Below are positions 63,551-64,000 of a DNA stretch of 64,000 bases, piece after piece. Position 1 is the stretch's first letter. Each line of letters begins with the position of its first letter. The DNA is from Geomonas sp. RF6 (lineage in GTDB: Bacteria; Desulfobacterota; Desulfuromonadia; Geobacterales; Geobacteraceae): the NCBI RefSeq assembly GCF_021044625.1, contig NZ_CP087999.1, positions 451,001 to 515,000 on the forward strand, written 5' to 3'. A model generated the notes under the pieces. The model was given only the letters and a program-made list of their open reading frames with translations. It did no database searches and was not told the origin of the DNA. The position numbers were made by a program, and so were the translations under genes.

Positions 63551-64000
63551 ATGAAGATCATGATCAAATACCGGCTTTTCCTCGCCATCCTCGCCGCCAC
63601 GACTGCGGTGGTGGTGTCGATGTATCTCATCATGCAGTGGAGCTTCAGTCAGGGCTTTCTCTCCTACATCAACAAGGTGGAGGCCGAGCGCCTCGACAAA
63701 CTCGCCGAGCTTCTGGAAGACAGCTTCCAGAAGCAGGGAAACTGGTCAACGCTCGAGCGTGATCCGGGCGCGTGGCAGTTGCTCCTCACCGAGAGCCTGC
63801 GCCGGGACGGGGGGGACCAGGAGTCGGAGAGGGACCGCCGCCGCCCCCCCGAGGACGGGAAGCCCGCGCCTCCGTCACGCCACGCATCCCGCATGGGGAA
63901 CCGCTTCGAGGCGCGGGTCCTCCTCCTCGACGCGCAACGGCACAAGGTTGCCGGGGCGCCGGCTCCAACGCAGCCTGCAGGAGAACAGCCGACCTACCGG
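63551..64000 (+). CDS. BaeS-like sensor histidine kinase, N-terminal part (cut by window end)
   Basis: 150 residues are present. A membrane helix near residues 7-27 (YRLFLAILAATTAVVVSMY), followed by FSQGFLSYINKVEAERL and NWSTLERDP, matching the periplasmic start of BaeS/CpxA-type kinases that sense envelope stress. A Pro/Arg-rich insertion (near residues 90-120) is unusual. The kinase core lies beyond the window. The ATG follows GGGAGCG. Confidence 0.7.
   Translation, partial: MKIMIKYRLFLAILAATTAVVVSMYLIMQWSFSQGFLSYINKVEAERLDKLAELLEDSFQKQGNWSTLERDPGAWQLLLTESLRRDGGDQESERDRRRPPEDGKPAPPSRHASRMGNRFEARVLLLDAQRHKVAGAPAPTQPAGEQPTYR

Overview
The window is GC-rich bacterial chromosome. Gene content (tungstate/molybdate genes, chemotaxis receptor, HDOD and ANTAR signalling proteins, desulfoferrodoxin, many two-component proteins, dispersed REP-like palindromes) suggests an anaerobic, metal-respiring deltaproteobacterium of the Geobacteraceae type. 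That assignment is an inference from gene content; there is no rRNA here. I see no prophage, CRISPR array or intact transposase.

Layout. 1-4.1 kb: LppY/LpqO-type protein, chromate transporter, lipoprotein, CNNM/CorC-type membrane protein. 4.3-7.0 kb: a molybdenum/tungsten locus made of two divergent units, a MoaE-like gene with a BamE-like periplasmic gene (minus) and an orphan TupA with a molybdenum-storage-protein-like kinase (plus), separated by a ModE-like palindrome that overlaps the tupA -10 box. 7.5-17.7 kb: ten minus-strand genes in a row (TiaS-like protein, Cys-rich protein, ECF transporter A, T and S parts, second MoaE-like protein, TonB, two fibronectin-III lipoproteins, TonB-dependent receptor) with another ModE-like palindrome upstream. 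This is the best candidate for an undescribed system: outer-membrane plus ECF-type uptake of a molybdenum- or tungsten-related compound. tonB carries a frameshift at a run of eight C.

18-32 kb: tRNA-Arg, hybrid histidine kinase, PRC-barrel protein, AlkB-like dioxygenase, Lhr-type helicase, SpoIIE-type phosphatase regulator, groEL/groES with a CIRCE operator. 32.3-46.9 kb: class II photolyase, SRPBCC protein, chemotaxis receptor, alcohol dehydrogenase, AcpH, an htpX-terC unit behind a yybP-ykoY-type manganese riboswitch with a clear terminator switch, HDOD protein, RbgA-type GTPase, and several arrays of REP-like repeats. 44-50 kb: five-gene YbhGFSR-like ABC exporter. 50-64 kb: ANTAR regulator, second htpX, second CorC-type protein, archaeal-type S-adenosylmethionine synthetase, FxsA, NtrC-type regulator, aminotransferase, YchJ, Dabb protein, DUF4350-like protein, desulfoferrodoxin, RhlE-type helicase with a terminator in its leader, and the start of a BaeS-like kinase cut by the window end.

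How it fits together: the first 18 kb appear dedicated to oxyanion metals (chromate export, tungstate/molybdate capture, storage and regulated uptake). The rest is housekeeping, stress and signalling. Start codons were chosen by ribosome binding sites; several are TTG or GTG. All family assignments are by eye from residue patterns, without database searches.
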